A DNA stretch of 64,000 nucleotides from Apophysomyces variabilis (taxonomy: Eukaryota > Mucoromycota > Mucoromycetes > Mucorales > Mucoraceae). Under the pieces are notes generated by a model. The model ran no database searches and was not told where the DNA came from. It saw nothing but the letters and a program-made list of their open reading frames with translations. The stretch's first letter is position 1. Each line of letters begins with the position of its first letter. This document shows, piece by piece, positions 11,110-23,720 of the stretch. Where the stretch lies: contig MZZL01000076.1 in NCBI GenBank assembly GCA_002749535.1, forward strand, positions 96,760 to 160,759, in the 5' to 3' direction. Both the position numbers and the translations under genes were made by a program.

Positions 11110-12522
11110 AAAGTGGAAGAAAAGCTTGGCCTTTGCGGTTTTAAAAAGAATTTGACATAAATATACTATTTTCTTCACATGAAGAATACTGTTTAATCAT
11201 CAGAATTGTACATGTTTCGATCGCACAATTTCCATATATTGGTGACACAATACCCCATCCCACGTGGCAGGAACAAAACGAAGATCCCTTTCACCACGAA
11301 CAATAAGAGCTACATAAAATAATAAGTCAAGCGTACTATTCTTCTTCGGTCCTATGCACGAACAATATTAAGTGACCACACCTGCATTGTTACGGATCGT
11401 TAAGCAACGTTAATCTTAAAGTATGGGAACCATTACATGTGATTGGGTTAGGCTTTTTCTAAAAACAGTTTAGCGCCTTATTGTGCCGAAGAATAGCCGA
11501 CACTTTTTCTGGTAATCTTGCCACCTCCACTTTATTGTTCACTTTTTCTGGAGTAACACATCCTGTGAATACCGTTTCGTAAGGGACTTTCTCTTTATCG
11601 AGATATCAGCCATGCGTTACCTCTACTAATCTGGCCGGGAATGACAAATAAGAACAGCTTTCAGCCACTTTTTATCCGTAATCTTATAAACACAAAGATG
11701 GATAGGAGGAACATCATAGAGACGGTAACTCTAGATGATTGTGTTCATGCACCCGGAAACTCTTCGCAGCTAAGGAGCCCAATTATTTCAAGAAATCTAA
11801 CACTCAGTATTAATAAAAAGCTTGTAGATATGAATATTCCTAGATAATCCCAAAAATGTCGAGCTCCATCAGGGAAGAAATTTCTGCCCTCTCCTTATTA
11901 AGTTTGCTGAGTCTCAATCCGTCATCTTTCGCACGGTTGTCCTTGTTGATGTTTCCATTTAAGGTCTCATACACTTCAGGTATTTTCGTCATGTATCCAA
12001 CTAATAGACAAACTAGCCAACGATGAGGCGTGGCGTTACGTTATAAGCAATGTATATATGGACATCTACGTTCCTTACAGAAATCGTTATTTTGAGGAAC
12101 AAAGGTTGGATTGTCCTAGTGCTGTAAGGGTTGTTCATCAATCCAGAGTTTTAGGTGCACAAAACAGTGCGTTATATAAGGCATGTTAGAAAATGCAACG
12201 TAAGTATTGATGAACGCCGTCTCCACGTTACTCAACACCACATAAGGAAAGAGTTGACGGTCATTAAAAGGACACCACCCATCATTCCGATAATAAAGGA
12301 CAGTACGGACACTGGAGTCAGAAGGGTTCTCCTTGACACAGTCTTTCAAGATCCTACATTACAGAGGAAGATATCTTTCGTTGTAAAAAAGCTTCAGCTT
12401 GGAATTCAGGTAGACCCTCGGAATGAATGGCCGAAAATGGATTAGCCTAACGCCTTGTTGTTGATAAAAAAAATAGGTCTTGTGAATTGAATATTCTCAT
12501 TGCTTTCTTATTGATAGCTTCA
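11110..12522. other. Gene-poor 1.4-kb stretch with two short unrecognised frames
   Basis: Two plus-strand frames, 11641-11847 (MTNKNSFQPLFIRNLINTKM...) and 12155-12445 (MHKTVRYIRHVRKCNVSIDE...), are open for 68 and 96 codons and show no known motif. The right end, just before 12523, should hold the promoter of the amidohydrolase gene. Confidence 0.35.
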
Positions 12523-15500
12523 ATGTCTACAAGCAAATCGGGATATCACACTGTTCCTGTAGGGAATCATGACGCCCAAGGATCAACGTCATCTACGGGA
12601 ACCAATCTTATTACTCGAGTCAAACGGTCTCCTCTGTTTCTGGGTATTTTGACATTCGTGGCGCTTGTGGCCGGATTTTCCTTGGCGTTACTTTTGCCAG
12701 TCTCCAGTTCAACAGGTTCTCGTTATCCTAAGAAAGTAGTGAAAGTTGGTATTTCGGAAATGACAATGAAGGAAGGTCTGCATAAATGCCAAAGGATTGC
12801 ACAAACCAAGACGCTGCCGATGACGAAAAGATGTCGGAACCCAAGAGTTGATAAAGTGGCGCCTATATTGCTTAAGAATGCAACAGTTTGGGATGGACAA
12901 GGAGAGGTGCTCGATGGAATGGATGTTTTAATGGAAGACGGTCTGATCAAAGATATACGACGCCAAATAGAGGCCGCATCTGATGTGAAAGTCATTGATG
13001 TCAAGGGTCATGTCGTCAGTCCTGGTTTGGTGGATATGCATAGGTGAAGAAAAGGAAGAAGCAAAGATGTACAGATGCTCACATTTTTTGGTATGTAGCC
13101 ACATAGGTGTGGAAGCCTGGCCAATGTTAGCTGCCACGGTAGACAACAATGAACGGACTTCACCATTGACTCCCTTTGTTCGATCTTTGGACTCATTCAA
13201 TCCTTCTGATATTGCTCTTCGGATAGCCGCCTCTGGTGGTATCACCACCGTTTTAGCCCTTCCTGGATCTGCTAACATCATAGGCGGGGAAGCATTCGTT
13301 TTCAAACTGCGGCCTGTGAACACAACAAGCAACGCTGATATGCTGGTTCAGGCTGGTACTACAGAAGAGGACGAGCCACAGCGTAGGTACATGAAGTGGG
13401 CATGTGGTGAAAACCCAAAGGTGAGTTGAACGGGACTTCTTCCTTTTTACATGATCTATTCATTATTTCCATAGCGCGTTTACGGTAACAAGGGACAAAC
13501 GCCATCCACACGTATGTATCTATCAGTCACTCTCAGATCAGGCTTAGTTATCTATATATCCACCAGGTTTAGGTGAAGCGTTCCTTGTTCGCGAAATACT
13601 GGCAAAAGCGCAGAAACTGAAAAAGCAGCAGGATGATTGGTGCTCTGCGGCTACTCATACGGACAAAGCACGTCTCGATACGCCGTTTCCAGAAGAGCTT
13701 CGTCTTGAGTCTCTCGTAGCGTTGTTACGTGATGAGGTCCTGTTAAACATCCACTGCTATGAAACACACGACTTGGAAGCGATGGTTCGTCACTCCTTGG
13801 AATTCAACTTTACTATCGCAGCCTTTCACCATGCATTGGATGCCTACCGCGTTCCAGATATTCTAAAACGAGCTCGTGGCAAGATTACGGTGGCAACCTT
13901 TGTCGACCATTGGGGATATAAGAAGGAAGCCTATCAGGCCTCTGTCCACGCTCCGAGAATTCTTTTGGATGCCGGTATCCTTATTGCGTTCAAGAGCGAC
14001 CATCCTGTCCTTAATTCTCAGCATTTGGTTTTTGACGCTGCCAAAGGCAGACATTATGGATTAACAAAACAGGAAGCCTTCAAAGCGGTGACCTCCGTCC
14101 CAGCTAATGCTATCGGGCTGGGTCATCGTATTGGTTCCCTAAAAGTCGGCTATGATGCGGATATCATCATCTGGGATAGGGAGCCCTTAGAACTCGGAGC
14201 TGCGCCCCTTCAAGTATTTATTGACGGTATAGCACTTTTTGAGGAACGTACTATTCCTCCAGCAGTCGCTAGCAAGGAAGAATCGTCTCCTGAATTTATT
14301 ATTCAAAGGCAGAATGAAACCGAAGGTGCTAAGACCTTTATCCTTTCCAACGTTGGCAGCATTTTGTTAGATAAACTGCATAAAGACGTCCAAGTGGTGG
14401 TGGAAAACGGGACAATAACATGCGTTGCTGCTGACTGTAGCAGCACCATGAAAGCGATCAGACAAGATCCATTAGCCGTCATTGATATTCAAAAGGGTCA
14501 CGTAACTCCAGTAGGGAACCGATCTTGCAGTAGAGATATCGCATTGTTATATTGACCTTCCGTATGTAGGGTTTTGTCGCTGTAGGCTCGTCCCTCGGCC
14601 TGGTTGAAATTCCATCCGAACCGAGCACAGTTGATGGCAAGGTGAAAGCCTCCGAGTCTCAGAATTCCAAGGCTATTGTCCATGCCGTAGACGGTGTCAA
14701 GTTGGGAACGCGTCATCTAAAAGTAGCCTACGAAGGAGGTGTCCTAACTGCTATCACAGCGCCTGTTTCGGCCAATGTGATAGCCGGAATAAGTGCTGCC
14801 TTTAAGACGGATGCCAAATCATGTAAGTAATTTATTCTGCGATACAGGTTACTTAGAGCAAGCTTTTATCTTCTAGTGCTTTCAGAAGGTTCACTCATTT
14901 CGTCTGCTGCGGCTCTACACATTCAAATTGGCAACGTCTACAAATCGGACGTCTTCCCGTCCGTATCTGCCCAGATCAACTTTGTTCGTCAGATACTGAC
15001 AGCAAACATGAACGCAGACAATGACTATGGTCGAGCGGCGCGTGGCGAGATTCCCACAGTGGTTCATGTGCATAACAAAGACGAGATTGCATCCCTGATC
15101 CGCTTAAAGCAGAACGATTTACCTGCTGTACGCTTTGTTATCCTTGGCGGTGCGGAATCCCACCTTGTCGCCGGTCATCTTGCTGAGGCCGGTATTCCGG
15201 TGATCCTCCGGCCGGTCCTATGCACACCTTCTCAGTTTGATTCTATCCATTGTCTCACGGGTGCGCCTCTTACAAATGGCACCGCAGCTCATGTTCTACA
15301 TCATCATGGCGTTAAACTTGCTATTGGTGTCTCGGACGACGGAAATGCGCGCAACTTGATCTGGGACGCCGGATGGTTGGTTCCAACTGATCCGTTACAA
15401 CAGTTAACAGAAGAGGACGCCATACGTTTTATTAGTTCAAATTTGCTGGAGATATTTGGACTGGACGATAAGAATTTGTTCAATGTAGACGACTTTATCG

Positions 15501-15580
15501 TCTGGTCAGGAAGTCCTTTGGATATGGAAAGCCGACGGGTATTGATCCACTCGCAAAATGGTATCCACTGGTTAGAGTGA
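12523..15580 (+). CDS. Membrane-anchored double amidohydrolase (metal-dependent hydrolase superfamily)
   Basis: Six exons (12523-13043, 13099-13420, 13475-13511, 13567-14501, 14570-14822, 14877-15580) splice in frame to 923 aa. The N-terminus is cytosolic with one signal-anchor segment (FLGILTFVALVAGFSLALLL, residues about 45-65). The first amidohydrolase unit begins with the beta-sandwich strand ILLKNATVWDGQGEVLDG and reaches the metal motif VDMHSHIGVE (HxH). It continues through NIHCYETHD, FHHALDAYRV and DHPVLNSQ, and closes with VGYDADIIIWDREPL. A second unit starts FILSNVGSILL...VVVENGTI and ends near 15580 with LGLDDKNLF-type strands. The layout resembles the imidazolonepropionase-like branch. 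The substrate is unknown. The second half appears to lack its own HxH. Confidence 0.82.
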
Positions 15581-15904
15581 CCTTTCCTTTTTCTTCCTGT
15601 GTAAATCATTATGATCAGGTTAAATGGAGAGTCCTATACTATACTATAAAACCACAAAAGAGAGATTGTTTTCCTGTCTTTTCCTTGTAATGAATTTTTG
15701 GATCATCTCGTTTCCTGTAGGTTACATTAACATTATATGCACCCATCCAAGTCACGAAGGGTGTGCGGGCTGCCAATAGCACCTTACTAATGAATTCGCC
15801 CAATGGGCGACAGCCAATTGGCAGCTTCCCTTGTGCCTGGCTGGCTTGCTACTTGCTTTTCTTCTCTTTCCCTCCTTCCTTTTTCATACTCCAGCTGTTC
15901 TCTT
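15581..15904. other. Spacer between the amidohydrolase and the Scj1-type DnaJ
   Basis: About 320 bp. It holds the terminator of the amidohydrolase and the promoter of the DnaJ gene, both on the plus strand. An in-frame upstream ATG at 15803 would extend the DnaJ N-terminus by 34 residues; the ATG at 15905 is preferred because it starts a clean signal peptide. Confidence 0.5.
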
Positions 15905-17267
15905 ATGCGTAGTCCTTGGGTTTGGCTGTTGCTGTGTTTAACAGTCGCTATATTACTGGTAGAGGCCGGGCGAGATTATTACAAGATTCTCGATGTCCCT
16001 CGCGACGCGACCAAAAGTCAGATAAAACGACATTACAAGAAATTATCCAGAGTCTACCATCCCGATAAGAACCCCAATGATGACCAAGCGTCTGCTAAGT
16101 TTATGGAATTAGCCGATGGTATTCATACATTATCAGCTTATTTTGCGATCTAACTGCGAGATCTGCAGCATACAATGTCTTGATCGACGATGAATTGCGA
16201 TCGATCTATGATCGGTACGGCGAGGAAGGAATAGAACAGCATAAATCGGGTGGCGGCGGAGGAGGGCCATTCCAGAATCCATTTGATGTTTTCTCCCATT
16301 TCTTTGGAGGCGGCTTTGGTAAACCCAAGTTGTCTTGACCCTTTTAGACCTGCTGGCTAACTGTTTTTGTCCAGGAGGACGAGAGCACACCCATCAAGAA
16401 CGACGAGGGCCTGATATGCAGGTTCAGATTGAAGTAACCCTTGAAGACTTATACAATGGCGCATCTGTGGAGGTGGATATCTCAAAACAAGTCATTTGCG
16501 ATCATTGCCATGGCAGCGGCGCACGGCGGTCGGAAGATATTGTAACATGTCCTACATGTAATGGACGAGGCGTTACTGTTACACGAGTACAATTAGCGCC
16601 TGGCATGGTGCAACAATTCCAGCAGACGTGTAATCAATGTGGTGGTAAAGGAAAGATCATTAAGGCTTCTTGCCCTATATGCGGCGGCCAAAAAGTCCGA
16701 AGAGCCAATGAAGACTACACGTTACACATCGAGAAAGGCATGAAGGATGGTCAAACAATGGTATATAATTTGATATGCTATATAGTGAGAGTTTTTTTTA
16801 AAGAAAGAGGATAGGTACTGGAACAAGAGGCGGATGAATACCCAGACGCTATACCTGGCGATGTTGTCTTCACTATTTCAACCGCACCACATCCCGTGTT
16901 CGAACGACGTGGCGATAACTTGTATACTAAGCAGCATATTAGCTTGATCGAAGCACTCGTTGGATTCACTAAGACATTGACGCATTTGGATGGATCCACT
17001 GTCACATTGAAACGAGAAGGCGTAACCCAGTATGGTTTTGTGCAGACTGTTAAAGGACAAGGCATGCCGCATCACGACCATCCTACGGATCATGGAGATC
17101 TCTTTGTTGAATATCTGGTGGTTTTCCCAACACATATAGACAATAACGTGGTTGAATGTAAGTACATCATACCTGTAGATCTGCCCATATAACATTCGCT
17201 CTTTTCTGTAGTACTGAAGAAGGGAGCGCACTTTCCGCAAGATACGCATGTTCATCAAGAACTTTAG
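15905..17267 (+). CDS. ER-luminal DnaJ (Hsp40) cochaperone, Scj1/DNAJB11 type
   Basis: Five exons (15905-16118, 16169-16318, 16375-16760, 16815-17157, 17212-17267) give 382 aa, close to yeast Scj1. The order is a signal peptide ([20 protein letters not shown]), then the J domain ([22 protein letters not shown] in VYHPDKNP), and a Gly/Phe linker ([20 protein letters not shown]). Next come four CxxCxGxG-type zinc motifs ([30 protein letters not shown]) and the C-terminal substrate-binding beta domains. The protein ends in VHQEL, which fits the loose ER-retrieval pattern [KRHQSA][DENQ]EL. It would stimulate BiP/Kar2 ATPase in ER folding and ERAD. A type I DnaJ with signal peptide and retrieval-like tail is the expected architecture. 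Confidence 0.92.
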
Positions 17268-18107
17268 AAGATTTGTACAGATTTAAAACATTTAGAGGCA
17301 CTTGCTTTATTTTAAGGGAACGTGGAGGATGAAGTATTTGAAAGGATACAAGCTATTGAGTAGTGAATAAAGCATACAATGAAATTGCACAAACGCTCGA
17401 AAGAAAAAAGGGGGGCACTCTGCAAAGGGCAGCCTAGCTCACCTTGATCTGTTTTGTCGGTAATTTGCTTGTAGGAAATCAATCGGGTTACAGAATAATG
17501 GTATGGAAGTTGAAAGGATAGGAATAAGTGGCAAGCCATGTTTGGCGGTGCCTAAACGCTGTTTGTGTAAAAGAGAATCTTCATCCTTCTTTTGTCCAAT
17601 CCACGAGCCTTTTAGAAAAGCAATGTAAACAAACCAACCATGAAGGTTCTGCAAATGATACATCATTCATGCGCACACTAACCAAAGGGTACAAGGTCCT
17701 TGATCATCCGCCTCGGATCCTATCGACTCGTTCTGATGTATTTGACAGAGGAATGCGAAAGCTTAGATTCGAGCTTCGCCAATGAATAACCTTGTAGGCA
17801 GGCATGCAGCTACGCAAAAATAAAGGTACATACCCCCTGCCGGCAAATAAATTGGCTGCAGTATACGGTAAGGTGCAGTAAAGAAAATTTAGGTCCACTG
17901 AGGTTTATGTTTACGCCGTAAAAGGCTATTCCGAGTTTGGGTTGCTGGTTACTACTACCTTCTTATTCTGTTCGACTTTCGACGTCAACAAGGCTTTAGC
18001 ATGTGAGCTAGAGGGATGATGCCCTCAATAAACAACAAATCTATTTCACATTGAAATCCGCAAGCGCCTTCTCATTTCCACCCCTTTTTTTCACACGCGA
18101 AAGAAAG
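17268..18107. other. Intergenic stretch without a recognisable gene
   Basis: About 840 bp. Short frames on both strands (17439-17666 minus, 17528-17785 plus) overlap each other and have no conserved motif. The last 100 bp before 18108 are pyrimidine-rich and look like a 5' leader. Confidence 0.4.
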
Positions 18108-18540
18108 ATGGATGGTCGCCCTCTGTACTTACCACCTCCTCCGATGATGTTCCGAACCATGTCGCACCTAGCGCCACCAGCGCCACCACCACCACCACCA
18201 CCTCCTCCTCCTACACTTGGTAAAATACAATGAACATTCTCTCGATCTGTTCCATGATTTTAATATGGATACCCTATAAAACAAAAAGGTTGGATGATGG
18301 ATCCAAGAAGCTCTCTTCCACCACCTTCCATACCGCCGTTACCTCCACCCCCACCGAATGTACTCGGTCCCTGGACAGCTGCATTATCATGTCGGAAAGA
18401 ATGCGCCGCTTGGTATATATACATACAAAGAAAAGCGTCGCATACAGACTTTTTGATTTTGTCTTTTTTAGTATGGTAATGAGTTTCTGCTGTTGCTTTT
18501 TAGGCACAGATGATTCAGCGGAACAACCAGTAACGTAGAT
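18108..18540 (+). CDS. Small proline-rich protein (exon structure uncertain)
   Basis: ATG at 18108 in a good context (AAAGATGG) starts MDGRPLYLPPPPMMFRTM, followed by a ten-proline run and PTLG, then a GT-AG intron. A second exon in frame reads MDPRSSLPPPSIPPLPPPPP. The end is uncertain: splicing from the GT at about 18413 to the AG at 18505 gives an early stop in the main frame, and the other frames need a shift. Poly-proline of this kind usually binds SH3, WW or EVH1 domains or profilin. It is a real transcript candidate on composition alone. Confidence 0.35.
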
Positions 18541-18742
18541 CTCAGAAGATAGATATGCAACTCGAGAATCCAAGATTTTTTTTTCATTGTCCTCTGAAAA
18601 TGCCTTCTTTGTGTTTGCAGATTTTTTTTTATATAAAACAGAAGAAATAATTCAGGTTCCCATAAAAAAAAGGAAAGGAGCGATCTCTTGTATATACTCT
18701 TATTCTTCTTTCTTCTTTCCGTTTTCCATTTTCGATACTGTT

Positions 18743-20737
18743 ATGATCACACCTGCCGAATCCAATCCTAATGCAAAGGTAGACGAGCCTGCTCCGTCTC
18801 CTGTAGGTTTACAAAATGTTCCTGAGACGACCAAACCGATCCCAGTAGCTATTCAAGGTCATATCCCAGACTGGGTGCATGGTGTGCTATACCGCTCAGG
18901 TAAAAAAGAAGAAAAGGATTCGCATGGAAGATACTGATCGGATGGGTGTCTGTGTGTAACAGGTGCCGGCCGATATAATCTATTGCTAGAAAATGGAGAC
19001 ACTTTCCATATCGGCCATCCATTTGATGGCATGGCGATGTTGCATCGTTTTGAGATCCATGGCAACCAAGTCCTTTATTCGAGTCGCCATACCTCCCGCG
19101 GAGTGGAACGCCGCATCCGGGAGAGGGACCCGACATTGCTGACCTTTGGTCCTGACCCATGCAAAACCATTTTCGGCCGCATTCAGTCGGTGTATCACCA
19201 TCTATCCAAGTTCTCGTCCAATGCCAAACTGCAGGAATCGGATCCAGAATTTGACATGGTCAATGTCACCATCACCCCTAACTTCCCCTTGGGTGAACGC
19301 TTGCAGCGCGAAACTGGGGTGGACCATCACAACGCCTTGGTGGTCAAACGCGATGCCAATACCCTTCAGCTAGTCGATGGCAAAACGCTAGGTAAAAAAG
19401 AAAAACAAAACGGAAAGGAAGAATGCAAAGGACACGGATACAAAGACAGAGAGAGAAAGATGGAGAGAGAGAATGCGGTATGCTGACAAGCACCTCTCTT
19501 TTATACAGAACCTCTCAAGATGTTTACATATGGTCATGTTCATGACAAACTTCAAGGACAACTGTGCGCATCTCACCATCAGCAGGACGACGAAACAGGC
19601 GAGTATGTCAACTTTATGGTCCGTCTCGGTCCGATCCCCAGCTTCCAAGTCTTCTTCTTGGATAAAGTCTCCGGCAAACCACGTTTATGTGAACCCATCT
19701 ATCGCCATCTGGGTGCCTGGAAGACCTTGGAGGCATTGAAACCAGCTTATATTCATTCCTTCAGTATGACGGAAAGATATGTGATCATCCCTCATTTTCC
19801 GTACTATTATTCCTTTGGTGGTCTATCAGCTCTCTATTATTCTTGCGCTTATCAAACCTTTTATTGGGATGAGACACGCCATACGCTCTTTCATGTGATT
19901 GATCGCGCCTCGGGCAGGCACATTGCTACTTATGAAGCTGATCCTTGCTTTTCTTTCCATTCGATCAATGCTTGGGATGAACTGGTCCAAAGGCCTGGCC
20001 AACGTTCCGAGCGCGTCATCTACATGGATTATTGCACGTATGAGAACACCGATATCATCGATGCCAGTTTCGAATTGGGCAAAACCATGACGGGTACGGA
20101 TATCGACCAGGTCAGGCCAGCGCGGTTTGTCAAAAAGACTGATGGGAAGAAAGATCACAAGATCAAACCTTCGGAAGTGCGTCGCTACCGTTTAGGGCAG
20201 GTGCCAGAGACTGAATCAAAAGAGGAAGGAGGAGGAAGTGGATCAGGCGGCTTTCTGGATTACAACAAGCGTCGCACGGCATCTTATGAAGTGTTGGGTT
20301 ACGATGTAGAGTTGCCGAGGATCAATCCACGCAACAATCTCAAGCGTTATCGCTATGTCTGGGGCGTGTGCGAATCGCGTCACGCCCCTTCCTATGCATC
20401 TGGCACTGTGGTGAATGGCCTAATTAAGCTTGATCTCGACCATCCTTATCAGGGACTGCATACCGATGAAGGAAGCCCAGCCAAGTTGTGGGATGAGAAA
20501 GGCTGCTCTTGTTCCGAACCCATCTTCATTCCACACCCACATGCTGAACAAGAAGATGAAGGTGTTATTTTGTCTACCGTCAATACCACTCTTGATGGCA
20601 AAGAATCCTGTTTCCTTTTGGTATTGGATGCCGCTACCATGACTGAACTGGGCCGAGGAACGGTTGGCAGCTTTAATGCAATGACCATCCATGGTAGTTT
20701 TGTTGACCAGTCTGGTTACGGTGTCGCCGTTAATTAA
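18743..20737 (+). CDS. Carotenoid cleavage oxygenase (RPE65/CCD family)
   Basis: Three exons (18743-18899, 18963-19391, 19509-20737) give 604 aa. Family hallmarks in order are IPDWVHGVLYRSGAGRYN, FHIGHPFDGMAMLHRFEIHG, GVDHHNALVVKR, YGHVHDK (an iron-ligand His region), SFSMTERYVIIPHFPYYYS, DPCFSFHSINAWDE, and MTIHGSFVDQSGYG near the end (fourth His). A Gly/Ser/Glu-rich insert lies at about residues 425-440. These non-haem Fe(II) enzymes cleave carotenoid double bonds. In Mucorales, members such as TSP3 and AcaA start the route from beta-carotene to trisporoid mating signals; this assignment is by family, not proof of substrate. No signal peptide is seen, so it is likely cytosolic or lipid-associated. 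The 3' end converges on the resolvase gene 70 bp away. Confidence 0.92.
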
Positions 20738-20807
20738 CATTCCATTCAAAAGAAAAAAAAGAAAAAGAAAAAGAAAAACCAAAATGTAATTATTTTTTCT
20801 ATGTTTT

Positions 20808-21718
20808 TTATTCATAAAGTGCTTTGTAATGCAGTGTGCGTCGACTGCACCCATACCATGTTAATGCTTGCATGAGAGCATCCGCCATATCATCTTTCTT
20901 TTTTTCTTTGAGAAAGAGTGTCTTCACGGCTTCATTACAGTGAACCACTGTTTCTTGTTCCAGCCAACGCTGAACCATGGCCGCACCCGCCTTTTTTCTC
21001 TCATGGTACGTTTTAGTAGGACCCATGGCGTCCTTCCACTGTCTTTCCACGGCCACTCGTGACATGGTGACCAAATTCAAAAAATCATACTCGTCCCTTT
21101 TCTCTTTCAACGCAGTTAATTCGCACCAGAGCAACGCCTCCACATAATTCACCCGGATGATATGTTCCAAAACAGCATGGCTACTCCCACTTCGCATACG
21201 TTGGCGTTCGATCACGATGGCTTCCACGGGATAACTTAGCAACGGCACAAGACGCTGCCGCACAAATGCCCGAACAATAGGCGCCATCACCGAAGGATGG
21301 AAGTCGGGCAATTCCAAGTCGACACGGCCCCAATCGTGGATGCTGTTCTGTCGATCCATGTGACAAAACGCCAGGTTTCGGTAACCAAGATCCAGCGAAA
21401 TGACCGATGCTGGTATTGGCCCCATGCTTTGTATATGCGTGGCCAATCGTTCTGCCACTTCTGGTTTACGTCCTGTAGTGGCAATACCACATTCCATTGC
21501 CATCTCACTTAGTCTTTTTAGTGTGTTTTCCTGTAGCAACCTGTCACAGAGACTGAAATGAAGAACAAGAAGAACATCAATAGATAGAGCATAACACTCA
21601 ATAAAGAAAAAGAAAAGTAAAAAGGCTGGAGAAGGAGCGCTTTGTACCTGTTGCCACTTTTCGTTGTGAAACATCGGCCTGAGGCAAACAGCGTCCAAAG
21701 ACGCGGTCTCCCAAGCAT
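20808..21718 (-). CDS. Mitochondrial Holliday-junction resolvase (Cce1/Ydc2 type)
   Basis: Two exons (21718-21648 and 21552-20808) join in frame to 271 aa. Exon 1 encodes an Arg/Ser-rich presequence (MLGRPRLWTLFASGRCFTTK), typical of mitochondrial import. Residues about 25-62 match a SAP-like DNA-binding helix pair (LKRLSEMAMECGIATTGRK). The RNase-H-like resolvase core follows: SVISLDLGYRNLAFCHM (the catalytic Asp strand, as in Ydc2), VEAIVIERQRMRSGSSHA (second acidic residue and basic patch), and KKKDDMADALMQALTWY (C-terminal Asp pair). It cuts four-way junctions to allow mtDNA segregation. All the expected acidic residues are visible. Confidence 0.9.
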
Positions 21719-22020
21719 ATTAGGAAGAATCAGAAAGGAAAAAGGCAGGAGGATTTGGGAAGGAAAATCAGCAACCGATAGAATGGGCGGAGTGAAGGAA
21801 TAGTATCCATAAAGGTTCATTAACTTTTAGAATAGCTCGTTTGCCCAAAGAGAATGAGAATTTCAACGTAGATCACAAGTGAAATGGTTTCGCCCAATCG
21901 AAATCAAAAATCACTGTCCTTTACAAAGAATTTCTGTATTGTTTATTGATTTGCTTTTCATCCATATTATCAGACCAGCTGCGAGAGAATTCCTTTCTTT
22001 TCTTGTTATCTTTTTTTAGG
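21719..22020. other. Spacer between the resolvase and the F-box gene
   Basis: About 300 bp upstream of the resolvase start and downstream of the F-box/LRR stop. It is A/T-rich and no gene is seen. Confidence 0.4.
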
Positions 22021-23720
22021 CTATCGGCGGCCTACGTACACACGACATGGAAGCTGTTTCTTGATGTATGGAATGAGTTCCTTGTCTTCGTCGGGACAAT
22101 CCATAATCAGGTTATGTAACTGATCACCATAGCGACGTTTGATAGAAACAAAACGACGGATACCAGGACTGGTTAATTTGCAGCAGGAACTGATATTCAA
22201 GCTTCTTAATCTGGGAAGCGTAGTCGCAACGCGTTGCAAGACACTGTCTGTGATATTCATGCAATCAGCCACAATGAGACATTCCACAAAAGGACAAGAA
22301 GCAAACAGAAGATGATAATCACTTTCTAAAAATCGGCTACCCGTTAGGTTGAGTCGCTGTAGCTGTCGTGCCTCTGCCAGGGCACGAACAAAGAAGGATC
22401 CCAGATCGCTGCAGTAGCGTACGTCCAAATGCTTCAGCGTCTGTTGGTGTTGCTGTACAATCGCAACAGCCTCGTTTTCTTTCCAACCAAAGACATAGGG
22501 AGCTGCCAATGTGATTAATCCATGTCCCTTAGGCTCAACTCCGTCCCTGTCGTTATTGCTATATTCTGCGCATTGATTATCTTCTTCTGTAGAGAGGAGA
22601 ACAGGAGAGTAATGGAAGGTCGTAAGTTTAGGACAGTGAAGGGATGCCAGCTTGAGAAGGGAGAGGATATCGCTGTCGTCGCCCGTCAATCGTAAATGTC
22701 TCAGTTCGGGGCATTGACGGAGGAGAAAGGAAAGATGTCTCTTAGAAAGCGTTGTGCCATGAATAGCAGAAAGACTAAGCGAAATGAGGCTCAGAGAAGC
22801 ATTTTCATGCCATCCTTCTTCTTTTCCTTGTTGGCTAGCTTCAGAGGACGTGAGGAGTAAGTTGCTGTAACTGATGAAGCCGCGGAAAGTGAGGTGCGTT
22901 AACCGAAGGCAAATCGATAGAATATGGGTGAACACAAGGACAGGATCCCACACCGATCGGTCCAGATGTAAATGCGTCAGCTGGTGCCCAATGCTATGAA
23001 GCATGGACAAGAATGGTACCATGGGCACCATGCATTTCACAATGGCTAGTAAAGGAGTTCATTCAGCTTCCCTTCAGGCGAATTTTGAATACCGTTGTTC
23101 GGCCCTATTTTACCTATCCGCTTGAGATGATCCCATGGTTGCTGCTGCATAAACGTCTGCATAACCGCCGCCACCTTGATTTCATCAATCGGTCCTGACA
23201 ATGACACCCTTTCCACATAGCGGCCCAGATTTTCCCGCTTCACAAGCTCCGTAGGAAGACAATCCGGAGTAAAATGAAGTTCGTGCCACATCCCCGGCCA
23301 ATGCAAGGTCAGTGCGCGCCATGAAGAACAAACTGTCAAACATATTAGCCTCTGCTGAAAGCAAAGGTACGATAAGATATGGTATATGATATCAAACGGT
23401 AGGATCTCCATAAAGTCTTTCCTTCTTCTTCCTTGCATAGTTTTCTCCTTTTTGGCGATGATCCATCGGTGACCAACCGATCCCTTTTTTCGAGCCCGTT
23501 CCAGCGCCGTTTCTAATTCCTTCAATTTCTTGTGCGTGGCTGTCCGGCAGTTGATAATCTCGTCATTGTCAGGAGCAAGTTCATGAGCACAGGAGAACAA
23601 AGCGTATGCATCATGGAATCGGGATTCATCAAACGCTTTCCTACCTTCCATAAGATAACGTTCTCCAGTGGGATCTTGTAGTCGCAATGCACAGATCACT
23701 TTGTCGAAAGATAGAGACAT
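22021..23720 (-). CDS. TPR/F-box/leucine-rich-repeat protein (SCF substrate receptor)
   Basis: Two exons (23720-23114 and 23045-22021) join in frame to 543 aa through a 68-nt intron; the two long frames otherwise appear as separate genes. Residues about 15-60 resemble a TPR hairpin (YLMEGRKAFDESRFHDAY, LFSCAHELAPDNDE). The F-box follows at about 115-155 (MEILPFDIIYHILSYLCFQQ, CSSWRAL). The remainder is LRR-like with repeats such as LRHLRLTG, LKHLDVRYCSDL, LQRLNLTGS and LRSLNISSCCKLTSPG. The TPR-F-box-LRR order recalls fungal Dia2/Pof3-type receptors; that link is by architecture only. It would recruit substrates to a Skp1-Cullin-F-box ubiquitin ligase. Confidence 0.85.

Noticed and set aside
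14498..14716. Minus-strand ORF and an early stop in the amidohydrolase
   Set aside because: A GT donor at 14502 and an AG at 14568-14569 remove the stop and keep the frame.
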